In this document: in pieces, positions 11,808-24,235 of the stretch
Numbering within the stretch: position 1 is the first letter of the stretch
Layout: each line of letters begins with the position of its first letter
Source: Nyssa sinensis
Lineage: Eukaryota; Streptophyta; Magnoliopsida; Cornales; Nyssaceae
Length of the DNA stretch: 64,000 nt
Reading direction: 5' to 3'
Assembly (NCBI GenBank): GCA_008638375.1
Contig: CM018041.1
Location: forward strand, 3,835,501-3,899,500
Position numbers and translations under genes: made by a program
Notes under the pieces: model-generated
What the model was told of the DNA's origin: nothing
What the model saw: the letters and a program-made list of their open reading frames with translations, nothing else
The model's database searches: none

Positions 11808-11827
11808 CCAATCAGCCATATATATAA
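11808..11827 (+). promoter_or_regulatory. CCAAT and TATA elements of MSH3
   Basis: A CCAAT word (11808-11812) is followed by TATATATAA (11819-11827), 49 bp before the ATG. If used, transcription would start near 11850-11860 and the 5' leader would be very short. Confidence 0.5.
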
Positions 11828-11875
11828 CTGCCCTCTTAAACTGCCAAAGAAAAAACCAGAACAGAGATCACCACC

Positions 11876-14800
11876 ATGGGAAAGCAGAAGCAACAGGTCA
11901 TTTCCCGCTTCTTCGCCCCCAAGCCCCAAAACCCTTCAACTTCTTCACCTTCCACATCACAATTTTCTCTCCCAAACCCACCAACTCCTGCCCCAAAAAT
12001 CTCAGCCACAGTCACTTTCTCGCCATCCAAACGCCTCCAAGCCTCCCAACTCACCTCTCCCAACACCAAACCCTCCAAAATCCGTAAACTCTCTTCCCAC
12101 ACCTGCGATCCTGTATCTTCCCCACCCAATACAGCTTTCCAACCTACACCCAACAAACCCACCAAAACCCCTAAACTTTCCCCCCACACCCATAACGCTA
12201 TACCTTCTCTGCCTAACCCCTCCCTCCACCGAAGATTCCTCAAGAAACTTCTAGAGCCTTCACAGGACCTTCCAGAACCTTCCCCAAAATCTTCAATTTC
12301 AAATCCCAAATATACTCCACTAGAACAGCAAGTAGTGGACCTAAAAGATAAGTACCCAAATATTCTTTTGATGGTTGAAGTTGGGTATAAGTATCGATTT
12401 TTTGGTGAAGATGCCGAAAATGCTGCTAGGGTTTTGGGGATTTATGCCCATATGGATCACAATTTCTTGACAGCCAGCATACCTACTTTTCGGTTGAATG
12501 TTCATGTTAGGAGGCTTGTGAGTGCTGGATATAAGGTAGGTGTTGTAAAACAAACTGAAACCGCGACAATTAAGGCTCACGGATCAAACCGGTTGGGGCC
12601 GTTTTGTAGAGGCCTCTCGGCATTGTACACGAAGGCGACATTGGAGGCGGCTGAGGACGTTGGGGGTGGTGAAGAGGGGTGTGGGTCAAGTAGCAATTAT
12701 TTGGTTTGTGTTATTGAGAAGAAGATTGTTGAAAGTGTGGAATGTGGGGTTGAGAGTGGTTTTGATGTGAGAATTGGGATAGTTGCAGTTGAGATTTCAA
12801 CTGGGGATGTTGTTCATGGGGAGTTCAATGATAATTTTATGAGGGCTGGACTTGAGGCTGTGATTTTGAGCTTGTCTCCTGCTGAATTGCTCCTCGGGGA
12901 GCCTATCTCTAATCAAACAGAGAAGGTAGCTTTTACTTGCAATAAAGTTCATTGTTTTAGAAGGGATCATATCACCTACAACTGCAGTAAATCATTGCAC
13001 TTTGCGGACTTTAGGCATCACCAGCCACTAGTACAATAAGTCTTGAAAGCTGTCTTACCTTCACTCCTTTGGTATTGAAACCTCCTTATCTTATTTTAGC
13101 AGCAGAAATTGCCTTCTTCTTTGCTCCTACCTACAGTGGAAACCTTCAAATTAAAAGAAACCTCCTCCTTGGCTCTGAAGCTATAGAAACAATTAGCCAT
13201 CCTTTGTTTCTACAAAAAAAAAAAAAAATTGTCTCACAAATCTCCATATTCAATTACATTATACAATACCTGGAAAGCTGATTATTGTAGGAAGTGTAAT
13301 TAAGGCTATTGTAGTGTACAGGATATGTTCCATTTTAGAATTACTTATCACAACAAAAAAAAAGTTCCTGTTTTAGAACAAGTGAAAGTGAAATATTTTT
13401 ATCTTTTTGGTTTGTTAGAAAGGGCTCATACGTATAGTTGCATTGAACCTCATTATTTATTGTTTTCATGTATGGGACTGTGTTATGTGTCATCGTAATA
13501 ATTGAGTCTTCTTTGTATTAATATATTTAGTTTTCGTACCTAACAAAAGCAAGTTTTAATTTTCCTGGCTGTTGACTCGGGGGATAAAGATGCTTGTTTT
13601 CAACTGAAATGAGTACCAATTGTAACCGTCTTGTTATAGGGGAAGTCGGGAGAGAGCAAACTAGTGTGATGAACCTGATCGAAAGCTACAATTTTTGTTA
13701 GAACCTCAGGGAATTTGAGTGTTTTGGTTGTTCTTTAATCTCAATTGGAAACTTAAAATAATTGGATAAAAATCACCCTAGAATTTAGTTCAAACCAATG
13801 CCATACCGTAATTGTTGGGCATGAATGTTCACTTGAAAATTTTGTCCCATTTTTAAATTTATTTACCAATATTTTGGTGTGTTGTTGTTCCTATTGGGGA
13901 AAAAGGAAGAGCTCATCACTATGACAGACCAAGTCAAGTTTACTGCACTACAAGTTCTGCCAGAACCACAAAGTTCCTGAGGGGGTACTTTGCCAATTCA
14001 AATTAATCATTGCGATCTTCATCACATTTAAGAAATGAATACGAGCGGGAAATTGTTATTATATTTAGTCCAAATAAGGATGATGTAGAGTTGAGTACAT
14101 GTTTTATAGGACACTACTTCAACTAGTATGAGGTCCTGACTTCAAGTCGTCCTCCTGGGAATTTATCTTGATAATCGCCAGTTGCATGTGGAATTGGGGG
14201 GACTGCAGGTGTCCAGCAGGATCAGTCTGATGCTTAAAGAGGCCTGGTACCTCCTCATTAGTGCACGCGCGCACACAAAAAAAAGGAAAAAAAGAAGCTA
14301 CCTAATATAATCTCCTAGTTGGGATCAATGTGTGAATATATAAGGTTTTAGGAATAATGTGGAGTTTATCAGTTCAAATAATTTCAAAGTGTAATTATTG
14401 GTGTTTTTATATTGTTGACTTGATAAAGGCTTCCAGGCTTAGAGTTCCTAGTTCAATTTCTGGTTTAGCCATCTGTCTGCATATGCCAAAATCTAATTAA
14501 TTATAGCTACAAGACGGCAATGTTGAAACTTGAAGAATTTACTTGATACCGTATGATTGTTAAATGAGAGAAAACCAATTAAACGCCATTGACATGTGCA
14601 GTGAAAACCAATAACAGTACCAGCTAGGAAGAGTAACATGGTTTACATTGAAGGTCATGTGAGGGGAAGAGGATGAACAAATTTAACATGGATTGGGATA
14701 CTAAGGCAAGATATGATAGCATTTGATTTAACTAAGAGGATATTAGATAGAACGGAATGGTGAAACAAGATTCACATAGCCAACCCTGGATAGCTAGAAG

Positions 14801-17800
14801 GAGGCTTTTTGAGTTGAGTCGAGTTTTTAAATGGGTAAAAAAAGTAGTTAAAGTTATGTAGATTTGGGTACTTTCCCCTTTTTCTCCCGTGGTGGTTCAT
14901 ATGCAGACTGATTTCCCCCCCTAAAATTCACTTATTTAACCTGTTCAGCAAAGGAATAAAAACTGTCAAGTGCCTGCTCCATATTTCACTGTCAGCAAAC
15001 TGATCCAGCTTTCAGGCTTTCAGCTCATTGCTTTGAAGCCTTAATTTGTTAGAATTGTTAATTTTTCTTTTATTATTTTTATTTCAATTGTTTGATGACC
15101 ATTGTATTGCGATCCCTTGCTAGAATGTGTAAAACGCAACATAGTTGTTTATGTTGGTTTTTTTAAAGGACACTATTGGCATGGTCATATGAGCACTCTA
15201 ATTTGTGTTTTTCTCAGTAAGGTTTATCCACATGAATATGTAGCTCTGTGAACTTGTGATAAAAACACAGCATGCATTCAATTTTAATGGAGGGAGGTCT
15301 GAAGGATATGTAACTCTTTTGGTAGCTGGGTAAATTTGTAAGTTCTCAAGTATGAGGGTGCATTGCCTCTAACCAAACCAAGAATACCATGCTTGCTAGA
15401 TCAATAGGACATAAAGAGGAAGACAATTTCACTTTAGATGAGTCTTTTTAGTTCAAAGTGTGATTATGATATAGCCTTTTTGTCATTTCTCAATATCTAT
15501 GAACTGAGATATTTACAAGAAACAATGCCTGTCCGTTCTTTACTTTCTCAAGGTCAGCCCATGAATTTCTTTTCCCACTCTTCCCTGGTAGTGGTTGGGG
15601 TGCTCTATATGTTATCAGGAGGTGTAGTTATCATCAAGAACTCAGTTTAAATTTCTATTCAACCAAACATGAAAAATTATTGTTGTGTATGCATCCTGCA
15701 ATTGATTACATTCTATCTCACTTATCACTTATCAGGAATAAAAGGAAAAAAAAAATCACATCTTATAAATTAATAGTCGTTGACCCTAGTTTGGCTGATA
15801 TGAGTATTTTTTTCTTATAGCTGCTATTGGCATATGCTGGACCGGCCTCGAATGTCCGCACGGAGCGTGCCTCACAAGACTGCTTCAGCGGTGGTGGTGC
15901 ACTCGCTGAAGTGATGTCTTTGTATGAGAACATGAACGAAAAGAGCTTAGCAGATTATGAAGAGGAAGGAACAGAGGTGACAGAACTGGAAAATACTCAC
16001 TTGGCAATCAAGGTATATTATCTATTGATGTCTTTTCTTGATTCACAGAACTATGCTCAACAATGTGTATTGTGTGATACCTTACTATAATTCCAATATA
16101 CCATTATCTTATGAATTATTTTGTTTTGTAGTGATCCATAAGCAGCAAAAAATTCCTCTTGCTTCCCTTTTTAGATGCTGCTATATTATTATTTCTGCTT
16201 TATTTAGCCAGTTGTTTGTTATCATATGCGGCTAATTAAATTTTATTTTTTTTCACTCTGTTCTTTTTTCAATTAGTATATTTACCTTCTTATTTTTTTC
16301 TCTAATCTGTACAATTTTGGTCATAAAGGGAATTATGGCCATGCCAGATTTGGCTGTCCAAGCATTAGCCTTAACCATTCGTCATCTGAAGCAATTTGGT
16401 TTTGAAAGAATTTTGTGTTTGGGAGCTTCATTTCGGCCCTTCTCAAGCAACATGGAGATGACCCTGTCGGCTAATGCACTTCAACAATTAGAGGTATTTG
16501 ACAGTTGACACTTTTGATATGGCTTACACCAGTGTTATGTGCTTGGACATTGTATAGAGTCACTAATGGTGTATGAAGTTTGAATTATTCATTTATCAAT
16601 GTCATGGGATGTATAATTGGCATTGGCAACTGTATGTTGTTCCCTCATCCTTTCAGTGACTGTATCTGCGGACCAGTGCTTGAACTAATGTAACAGGATT
16701 TGTGAAAATGAATTTAACAATGTTTTCTCCCCGCTGCCAGCTTTGCATAACTTTCATCTTTTGTTGGGCCTTGGAACTCACAAGGCTGTGCAAAGCATGA
16801 CAAGGAAGGGATCACTCTTGACCAATTGAAAATATCGGGAGCTTCTTGTTGATTAAATATGAGGAAATTTACAACATTTCAGTAGAAATAGTTTGCAAAA
16901 TCTTCATTAACAGATATTCTCATTTATTCAGCTACACTTCAAATTTTGATTTCAATTTATTTTTCCTCACCTTGACTTCTCTACTTTTGCCTTGTTTTTA
17001 CACTAAGTAATGGGTTTAATTGGTTTACTGCTTTTTAGGTTTTGAACAATAACTCTGATGGGTCCGAGTCTGGTTCCTTGCTGCAGTCTATGAATCATAC
17101 TCTCACCATATTTGGTTCGAGACTTCTTAGGCACTGGGTATGGGTGCACTTAACAGTGAACCTTTTTTGTGCTTATGGTTGTGTAACTTGTGTTATTTGT
17201 TTTTCCTGATATTTGAGTTTGACTTCTTCTGCATGCTACAGGTGACTCACCCTTTATATAATAGAAACATGATTTCTGCTCGTCTTGATGCTGTTTCTGA
17301 GATTGCTGAATCTATGGGGTCTAGTAATGCTTCACAGAATTCTAGCAGCCTTGATGTGGGAGATGCTGATGTCACATTTGTACAGCCTGAGCTTAGTTAT
17401 GTGCTTTCTTCAGTTTTGACAACTTTAGGAAGGTCACCTGATATTCAGCGTGGAATAACAAGAATCTTCCATCAAACTGCCACCACATCTGAGGTAATAT
17501 AGCCTTGTTCTTAGGCTTGCTAATGTGTGAAGCTTGTTCAAATCATTTTGATAATATTGTGATATATTGGCACCTACCCAAAAAAAAAAAAAAATTTGAA
17601 AAAAAAAATATGATGTATTGGCTTTATGATCCATCAGAGTCGAGCATCTGATATGATTGGTCACTTTAATTTCCTAATCTGAACAGTGTTCTTGTAATGT
17701 TCAAGGTGGAGTCTTGCTCAATAAATGGTTAAGCCCTTAAATACCTCCTGTGATTTTGTGATGATATGGTAGGAAGTTATTATTCATCAATTCAGATTTT

Positions 17801-18564
17801 CAGAATGGCCTAGAATTATTAGATTTGCCTCTGTGCCCCTACAATATAGTTACATTATTCGAAGCAGTTAAAGTTCTTCTTCTTCAATACCTTTCTTAAT
17901 AGGATCATAGTTATTCATTGTTGTTCTCAATCTATGATGCCCCCAACAGTGCTTTGTGACAGCTTCTGCATCGCTTGATGGTGCAGTTCATTGCAGTCAT
18001 TCAAGTTATCTTGGTTGCTGGAAAACAACTTGAGCAACTTCATATTGAAGAAGAAGACAAAGAAGAGATTGTGCCAACAAAGACTGTGCACTCTGTGTTG
18101 TTGAGAAAGTTGATTTTGACAGCTTCATCATCCAGCATAATAAGAACTGCTGCAAAACTTCTGTCCACCATAAACAAGGAAGCTGCTGACCAAGGGGATC
18201 TTCTTAACTTATTCATCATTTGTGATGGACAATTCCCGGAGGTTCTTATACAGAGTTTCACATTTTGGAGTTGCTTTTAAATTTGTGGTGCATATTGCAT
18301 TCACTCATTCTCCCTAATCATTTACGTGCAGGTCGCTAGAGCCCGAAAAGCAGTTCAATTGGCTAAGGAGAAGCTGGATTCATTGATTGGTTTGTATCGC
18401 AAACAGCTCGGAATGTGGAAATTGGAATTCATGAGTGTGTCTGGAACCACACATTTGATAGAGGTAGTTCAGTTAAATTTGATTCTGAGATAATTTTTCT
18501 CATGAATTTCCTTGACTGTAAATTCAAATATTTTTATTCAATTTGATCTTTCACTTTTTTTTTT

Positions 18565-18595
<31 letters not shown>

Positions 18596-19970
18596 GTTGG
18601 TTTGTGGGGTCCCCTAATTTATTTTTAATGAGTTCTTATTCATTGGTTCTAATTTCACTGGGATATCAATGAAATTAGTAAGTGTTTTGAGTTGCCAAAT
18701 CTGAGAAATATAATTTAGTGGTAATGTCTCTCAAATAAGAGTTATGGACTTGCAGGTTGTTTTTTAATTTAGCCAAGTGTTTGAATCCGTTTTGTGAGGT
18801 GTGATCTGGTTAAATGGGAGGAAGAGGGACTTTTTCGTGCATATTATGGGGCTAGGATTATGATCTATAGTAGATGCCCTTGTGTGTTGCAGTTTGACTA
18901 TTATGGTAGATTTTGGAATGTTAATGGCTGATACTTAACTATGAAAGCACCTTTCTCTTATCAGCTTTATTTTTCAAGTAATTTGAAGCAGATTTATGCT
19001 TTGAAATTCAACTCTAATGATTTAAAATGTTATTACACTGTATTTCTATTTTTACTATAAATATAGGGGGGAGCTATCCCCGCTTCCCCTTGTGTTATGT
19101 GTACTCCACCTTTAGAGACATTAAGGAGGAGTGCAAGTGAACAAAATATGGCATGTTGGAGTGGGAATAGCCCCGCCCTAAATATAAATAGTTAAGTTTT
19201 TATTTAATGTTATCCAGCATAGTTGTCTTCATGTTGGCCCAACATTCTCTGTGAGATTGAGGTTGTGTGGTAATTTGTTGAATGTCTTTATTCATATCCT
19301 GATCATTTTTGTTATTTTTATGACACAAGTGTATGTGTGGAACTAATTCAATGCAGCTTCAACTGCAGATGCCATCAGAGGCAAGGGTACCTTCAAACTG
19401 GGTGAAGGTAAATAGCACTAAGAAAACAATACGCTATCACCCACCAGAAGTCTTGACTGCTTTAGACCAGTTGTCACTGGCAAATGAGGAGCTTGCTATT
19501 GTCTGCCGAGCTGCATGGAATGGCTTTCTGAAGGCATTTGGTAAAAATTATGCTGAGTTCCAATCTGCTGTTCAAGCACTAGCTGCTTTGGATTGTCTAC
19601 ATTCACTTGCCATTCTTTCAAGAAATAAGGTTTATTCTTGGAGGACTGTATGAACTTAACTCTTCATCATTCCGCATGTGATGTTATATAATCTTCTCAA
19701 CTTCTTTGTTGCAGAATTATGTCCGTCCTGTTTTTGTAAATGAGAGCGAACCTGTTCAAATACATATCCATTCCGGTCGTCATCCGGTATGTATGCTAAC
19801 TGCTCATTTTATCAATGTGTAATGTTTTAAATAAGATTTTTATTGTGACAACAAAAATTTTGTTCGAATAAATTATTCAAAAAGGTTATTTAGATGATAA
19901 TATCACTCTTGTACAATTGGAAGTCATCTCCTAGTGCATTGGCAAGTAATATGTAGTATGAATAAATATT

Positions 19971-20030
<60 letters not shown>

Positions 20031-22523
20031 AACACAGCCCCTGTGTGCGCGCATAGTCATTGCATGCACACATGCAGAAGTTGCTAGTCTGGAAAAATGG
20101 GGATGTGTAGCCCAAATCGGTTTTTGTATTAGCAGGTTGGCATCCCATTTCTCTGGTTTCAGTCTATTACCTGGGTAAGTAGGTGGTATGATATGACCTC
20201 TTGGGCAAATAAGGAGTGGAATAGGATCCATATTTTATTTAAAAAATGGAGAAGAATATGCTTGTCAGATATTATCCAAATTTTCAACAAGCCACTTTCT
20301 AATGTTGAACTAAGCGCAGAAGCTTTGATCAGGCTAGGTTCTGAATAAAATATGTGGATCATTCTAACCATAATAATTTTAAGTATTGTTGATTTGGCGA
20401 TATTTAATTTTTAAAAATAGATATTATTTCATTTTTGGTTCTCAATGTATTGAAACTTCTGTTTACGTAATTCATATATTTTATGCTTATACAATAGTTT
20501 CTGACCAGGTTATGGAGACTATATTACAAGACAATTTTGTACCAAATGACACGAATTTGCATGCCGAAGGAGAGTATTGTCAAATTGTGACAGGACCAAA
20601 CATGGGAGGAAAGAGCTGCTATATTCGCCAAGTTGCTCTCATTGCTATCATGGCTCAGGTAGATTCAGAGGTCACATTATTATTGTGTTTGTTCATTGTT
20701 ACCTTGTCTAAGATATATTGCGGATTAACTTTAGTTGTCACAAGAAATGGAGTGAAACTATAGTGCTTAGGCCAGCTCGATCGATCCCCAGTCAGTGGCA
20801 GATATTATACCTAGGGGAGCAAAAGAGTGAGTACTGGAATTGTGAGGGGGCCTTATTAAAATAGGAAGAAAAAAAAATTTTGGGGGAAAGGGGGGCTGCA
20901 TTTACTTGATTTTAATGCTTATTCTCTATTTATAAAAAGGCAAAGCATTCATCATGGCAAAGCCATGGGGGGAGGGAGGATTGTGGGTGTTCAGTTTGCT
21001 GCATGTACTTGATTTTAATACTTATTATCTATTTATAAAAAAGGTGAAGCATTCATCATGGCATATTGGATAACAGGGTACCTTTTTGTGTACTTGCTTA
21101 TTCCTCTATTTCAAGTTCCCTTACATGTCTGTCTTGTGTTCTGAAAGGGATGATTCCAATCATTTTCTCTTTTTCCCATTAGTTTTAAGTGGGGGAATCA
21201 TTCTCTTGAAGTTTGAAATTCACGTGTTTATGTTTTATGTTCAACAAAAAGAATCTCACAGCTATAGCTTCATCAAAATGTGCCCTCTGCTCCCTCTAGG
21301 TCGGTTCCTTTGTACCAGCATCATCAGCAAAATTACATGTCCTAGATGGCATCCACACTCGGATGGGCGCTTCTGATAGCATCCAGCAAGGAAGGAGCAC
21401 CTTTTTAGAAGAACTGAGTGAGGCTTCTCATATAATTCATACTTGCACAGCCCGCTCACTGGTTATCATCGATGAGCTTGGGAGAGGCACAAGTACACAT
21501 GATGGTGTAGCAATTGCTTACGGAACTTTGCATCATCTTCTGGAACAGAAAAGATGCATGGTACTCTTTGTTACCCACTACCCTAAAATTGTTGACATCA
21601 AGAATGAGTTCCCAGGCTCTGTGGGGGCATACCATGTTTCATATCTGACATCACAGGATGAAATGACTATGATCGACACAAAATCTGATCAGAATGTTGA
21701 CAATGTGTATCATGAAGATGTCACTTATCTTTATAAACTTGTGCCTGGTGTTGCAGAGAGGAGTTTTGGATTCAAGGTTGCTCAGCTTGCACAGGTTGGG
21801 TGCCCCTCTTGTCTGTGCTTGTGTGGTTTTTCTTTTTTAAGTTCCCTCTCTCCCTCCCCCGGCCCCATGGGGGTGAAGAATTCATGATGTTTACCTGTAA
21901 ACAGAACTAGCTTCATAAAACATGATTGTTGTGGGAATTTAGGGACATAACAACCATGGGAAAACAACCAGCCACCTGAAAATTAGGTCTTACAAATGAA
22001 TTAATAACTAGATAAATAAATGAGGCACTTTGTCAAGGTAGTTTGTGAGCATCTGAATCTGTGCTCTGACAAGTACTATGAGGCTGGGCCAAAGTTGAGG
22101 TTGGTTCTCATTTTAGAATTCGAATTTGAAAGCTCCTTTCTACTTGTTTTCATTTTTAACTTTTGTTTTTGTGATTTGGACTAATATTTGTTTCACTTCC
22201 AGCTACCTTCTTCATGTATTCGCCGAGGCATAGTCATGGCTGCAAAGCTGGAAGTGGCAATAGGCAACAGAGAGAAAAATAGATCGGCACAGAAGTCACT
22301 AAAAGCGGCACTGGCAATCAATCAAGAAGAATCACAGGAGAACATCTCGAAACCTCTTGATTTTTCCCGTGCAGGAAGGATTGAGGACTTGGAAGAATCA
22401 ACTGATGCATATAGAGAATTCTTTTCATACTTGAACTATGCTTTGGGAGAAGATGACCTTGCAAAAAGCTTTCAGTTTTTGAAGCTTGCTAGAAGCATTG
22501 GAATGGAGTTGATTAATAGATGA
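11876..22523 (+). CDS. MSH3: DNA mismatch repair protein MSH3
   Basis: MSH3 pairs with MSH2 to form MutS-beta, which binds insertion-deletion loops in the nucleus. Twelve exons were read: 11876-12925, 15821-16012, 16329-16493, 17039-17137, 17242-17493, 17987-18241, 18332-18463, 19357-19629, 19715-19786, 20509-20658, 21300-21794, 22203-22523. All are phase 0 and join to 1151 residues; Arabidopsis MSH3 is about 1080. Visible features: a PCNA-binding box QQVISRFF (6-13), a Ser/Pro-rich linker to about residue 140, the MutS I domain from about 145 with the MSH3-type YKYRFF (171-176), Walker A GPNMGGKS (859-866), Walker B LVIIDE (934-939), signature [12 protein letters not shown] (938-949) and FVTHYP after it. 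Exon 8 could start at 19369 instead (another AG), losing four residues. No frameshift or stop was found, so the gene looks functional. Confidence 0.93.
12926..15820. other. MSH3 intron 1
   Basis: This 2.9 kb intron begins gtagct and ends tttcttatag. Apart from the SINE-like block near 14090-14290 I see no structured element and no gene. Confidence 0.7.
14090..14290 (+). mobile_element. Possible SINE in MSH3 intron 1
   Basis: A B-box-like stretch (gacttcaagtcgtcctcctgg, near 14140) is followed by about 110 bp of moderately GC-rich body. It ends in an AC- and A-rich tail (cacacaaaaaaaa-type, 14270-14290). The layout fits a tRNA-derived SINE in sense orientation. The A box is degenerate and no target duplication was found. 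Confidence 0.4.
18555..18596 (+). repeat. T20-G22 homopolymer junction in MSH3 intron 7
   Basis: Twenty T are followed directly by twenty-two G. Long G runs are rare in plant DNA; a similar T-then-G pair lies at 32947-32980. Confidence 0.9.
19975..20031 (+). repeat. (TC)n(AC)n microsatellite in MSH3 intron 9
   Basis: A CT repeat of roughly 18 units runs straight into about nine CA units. Confidence 0.9.
20893..21066. repeat. Two-copy repeat in MSH3 intron 10
   Basis: The block gctgcatttacttgatttta through aagcattcatcatggca occurs at about 20896-20957 and again at about 20999-21063. In the first copy a G-rich stretch follows. The sequence before it (cagtggcagat, 20793) resembles the start of hAT-like elements, but no matching right end was found. 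Confidence 0.6.
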
Positions 22524-24235
22524 AGGTATCTCTCTCTAATAATTGGATGATGACGGAAATCATTCATTGGAATGATGAATTGTTTCATTAGAATGTTGAA
22601 TTGTTTGTGTTAGCTTTGCTTTGTGGGTTTGTGGATCTGTTGAGGCTATTTACGGAGGATAATATTGATTTTTTTTTCCCTTTGAATCAGATGTTTCTCG
22701 TCCGATATCAATATGGTATTCCAGTTTTGTCAGACTCGAGGTGCCCGAGTTACCCAACTTTAAGAGACTGCAATCATAAAGGTTTTCCCATGATTGGCTT
22801 GCTTTTCCTCTGCAGTTTTGTTCACACGAGTTTGTATCATATACTTCGGGTTCTCTGATTCATTTACTCAATCTTGTGTTTCCAGATAAACTGCTGGTCC
22901 TTAAATTGAAATAGCTTGTATAGTACAGCAAAGAAAATGATGCTATACTGTTAGAAACAAAGAGCTTGAGTGATGGATATCTTAAATTTTGTATATATAG
23001 TATTTATATATAAAATATTATAATTCTTGCCTATTTCATTGTGATTACTCTTCAAAGGTTGTTTTCATCGTTTTTACCCCCTTGTCTTGAAGGGAAAAAA
23101 AAATCAGAAAGCAAAAACTCATATGGTGAAAAACAGATGGATAATTTTGTTGATGTGATAAGCTGCAAATTATAAAGATGCAAAACCCAGTTGAGTCAAT
23201 AGCAACTTTATTAAAATCCAATTGTGGATGAAAGGAGTGAGTTCAGATTTCCTGACTTTGGAAACGATCAATTCATTTTGCAGGAGAGCAAATAAACTCA
23301 TCTACACTGGCTCAATCCAGGTCCCATGCAGAAGCTTTAAATTTCACATTTCAGCTACTTAAATCAAAATGGGATGGAATTTATTAAGATCCTGAAGGTT
23401 ATAGAACTTCGTTTCACACATTCCATTAGTCTTGAGGTTTTTGGCATGCAATCCCTGTCACTTCTTCTTTCATCCATTTAGGTGCGACTAGGGCTACGTG
23501 GACAGGGAACCTGGCTTAGAGCAAGGGCCACGTTACAATATTATGCAAATTCTAGTTTTGAACTACCGCGAATTTGTTTCATAGCTTTCAACTGAGTGGC
23601 AGACCAGATGCGAACTCTGGAATTAGTTTAGCTAGCTCCTTCACCCCGGTAGGGAAGAAAGAGAGAGGAGATGAACTATTATATCAGACAGACAGGCTAC
23701 TTCTAGCTTCTATAGTGACCCTTCAACTTTGGTGTAGTTTTAGTTTGTATTGGTACGGAATGAAGATATTAGACACCGGTGGTCTAAAGCAACATTGGGC
23801 AGTGGTTCCTCTCAAGGTGTGACTTGGAATGCTTGTCTTCATACATTCAAGATTTTCAGCAACAATGTGTTCAACAAACAATCAAAAACCAGTTCACATG
23901 ATTTCCCATTCAACTTCCGGATGCCTACATCCACAAGCTAGGATGGTTTCGGCTTCTTGACTCCGACATACCACTGGTTCAATAAGGTCATACAGATTAG
24001 GGCTATTCTTCATTGAAAACACGCACGTCTTTGTGGCACGGGGCTTTATATATAAACAAATGACCAGTGCAAGCAACATTTCTGTAATATTGAGTGCAGC
24101 CACTTTATTCTAGCAACAACACTTGGATTAAGATGATGCAAATCAAGAGCTTTGCATGCTCCTATTATATAATCATACAAGAGATAAACATAATTTTCTT
24201 AATTATTTACATAGTTCTTCCTTTAACGGGTCACT
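22524..24235. other. Convergent intergenic region, MSH3 to SEND1
   Basis: The 3' ends of MSH3 (plus) and SEND1 (minus) face each other here. MSH3 3' UTR is expected in the first several hundred bases. The stretch 23460-23940 is less AT-rich and has short open frames, but none resembles a known protein. Confidence 0.5.
24104..24109 (-). terminator. Poly(A) signal for SEND1
   Basis: Minus-strand AATAAA, 127 bp past the SEND1 stop codon. Confidence 0.5.

Noticed and set aside
11836..12309. 157-codon open frame on the minus strand
   Set aside because: It is antisense to the MSH3 first exon, whose Ser/Pro-rich linker leaves the other strand open. No known domain is visible.
20793..21066. Possible complete hAT element beginning cagtggcagat
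   Set aside because: No matching inverted right end or 8-bp duplication was found; only a local two-copy repeat is supported.
23460..23940. Possible small gene between MSH3 and SEND1
   Set aside because: Base composition is less AT-rich, but the frames are short and resemble no protein I know. It may be 3' UTR or old repeat.
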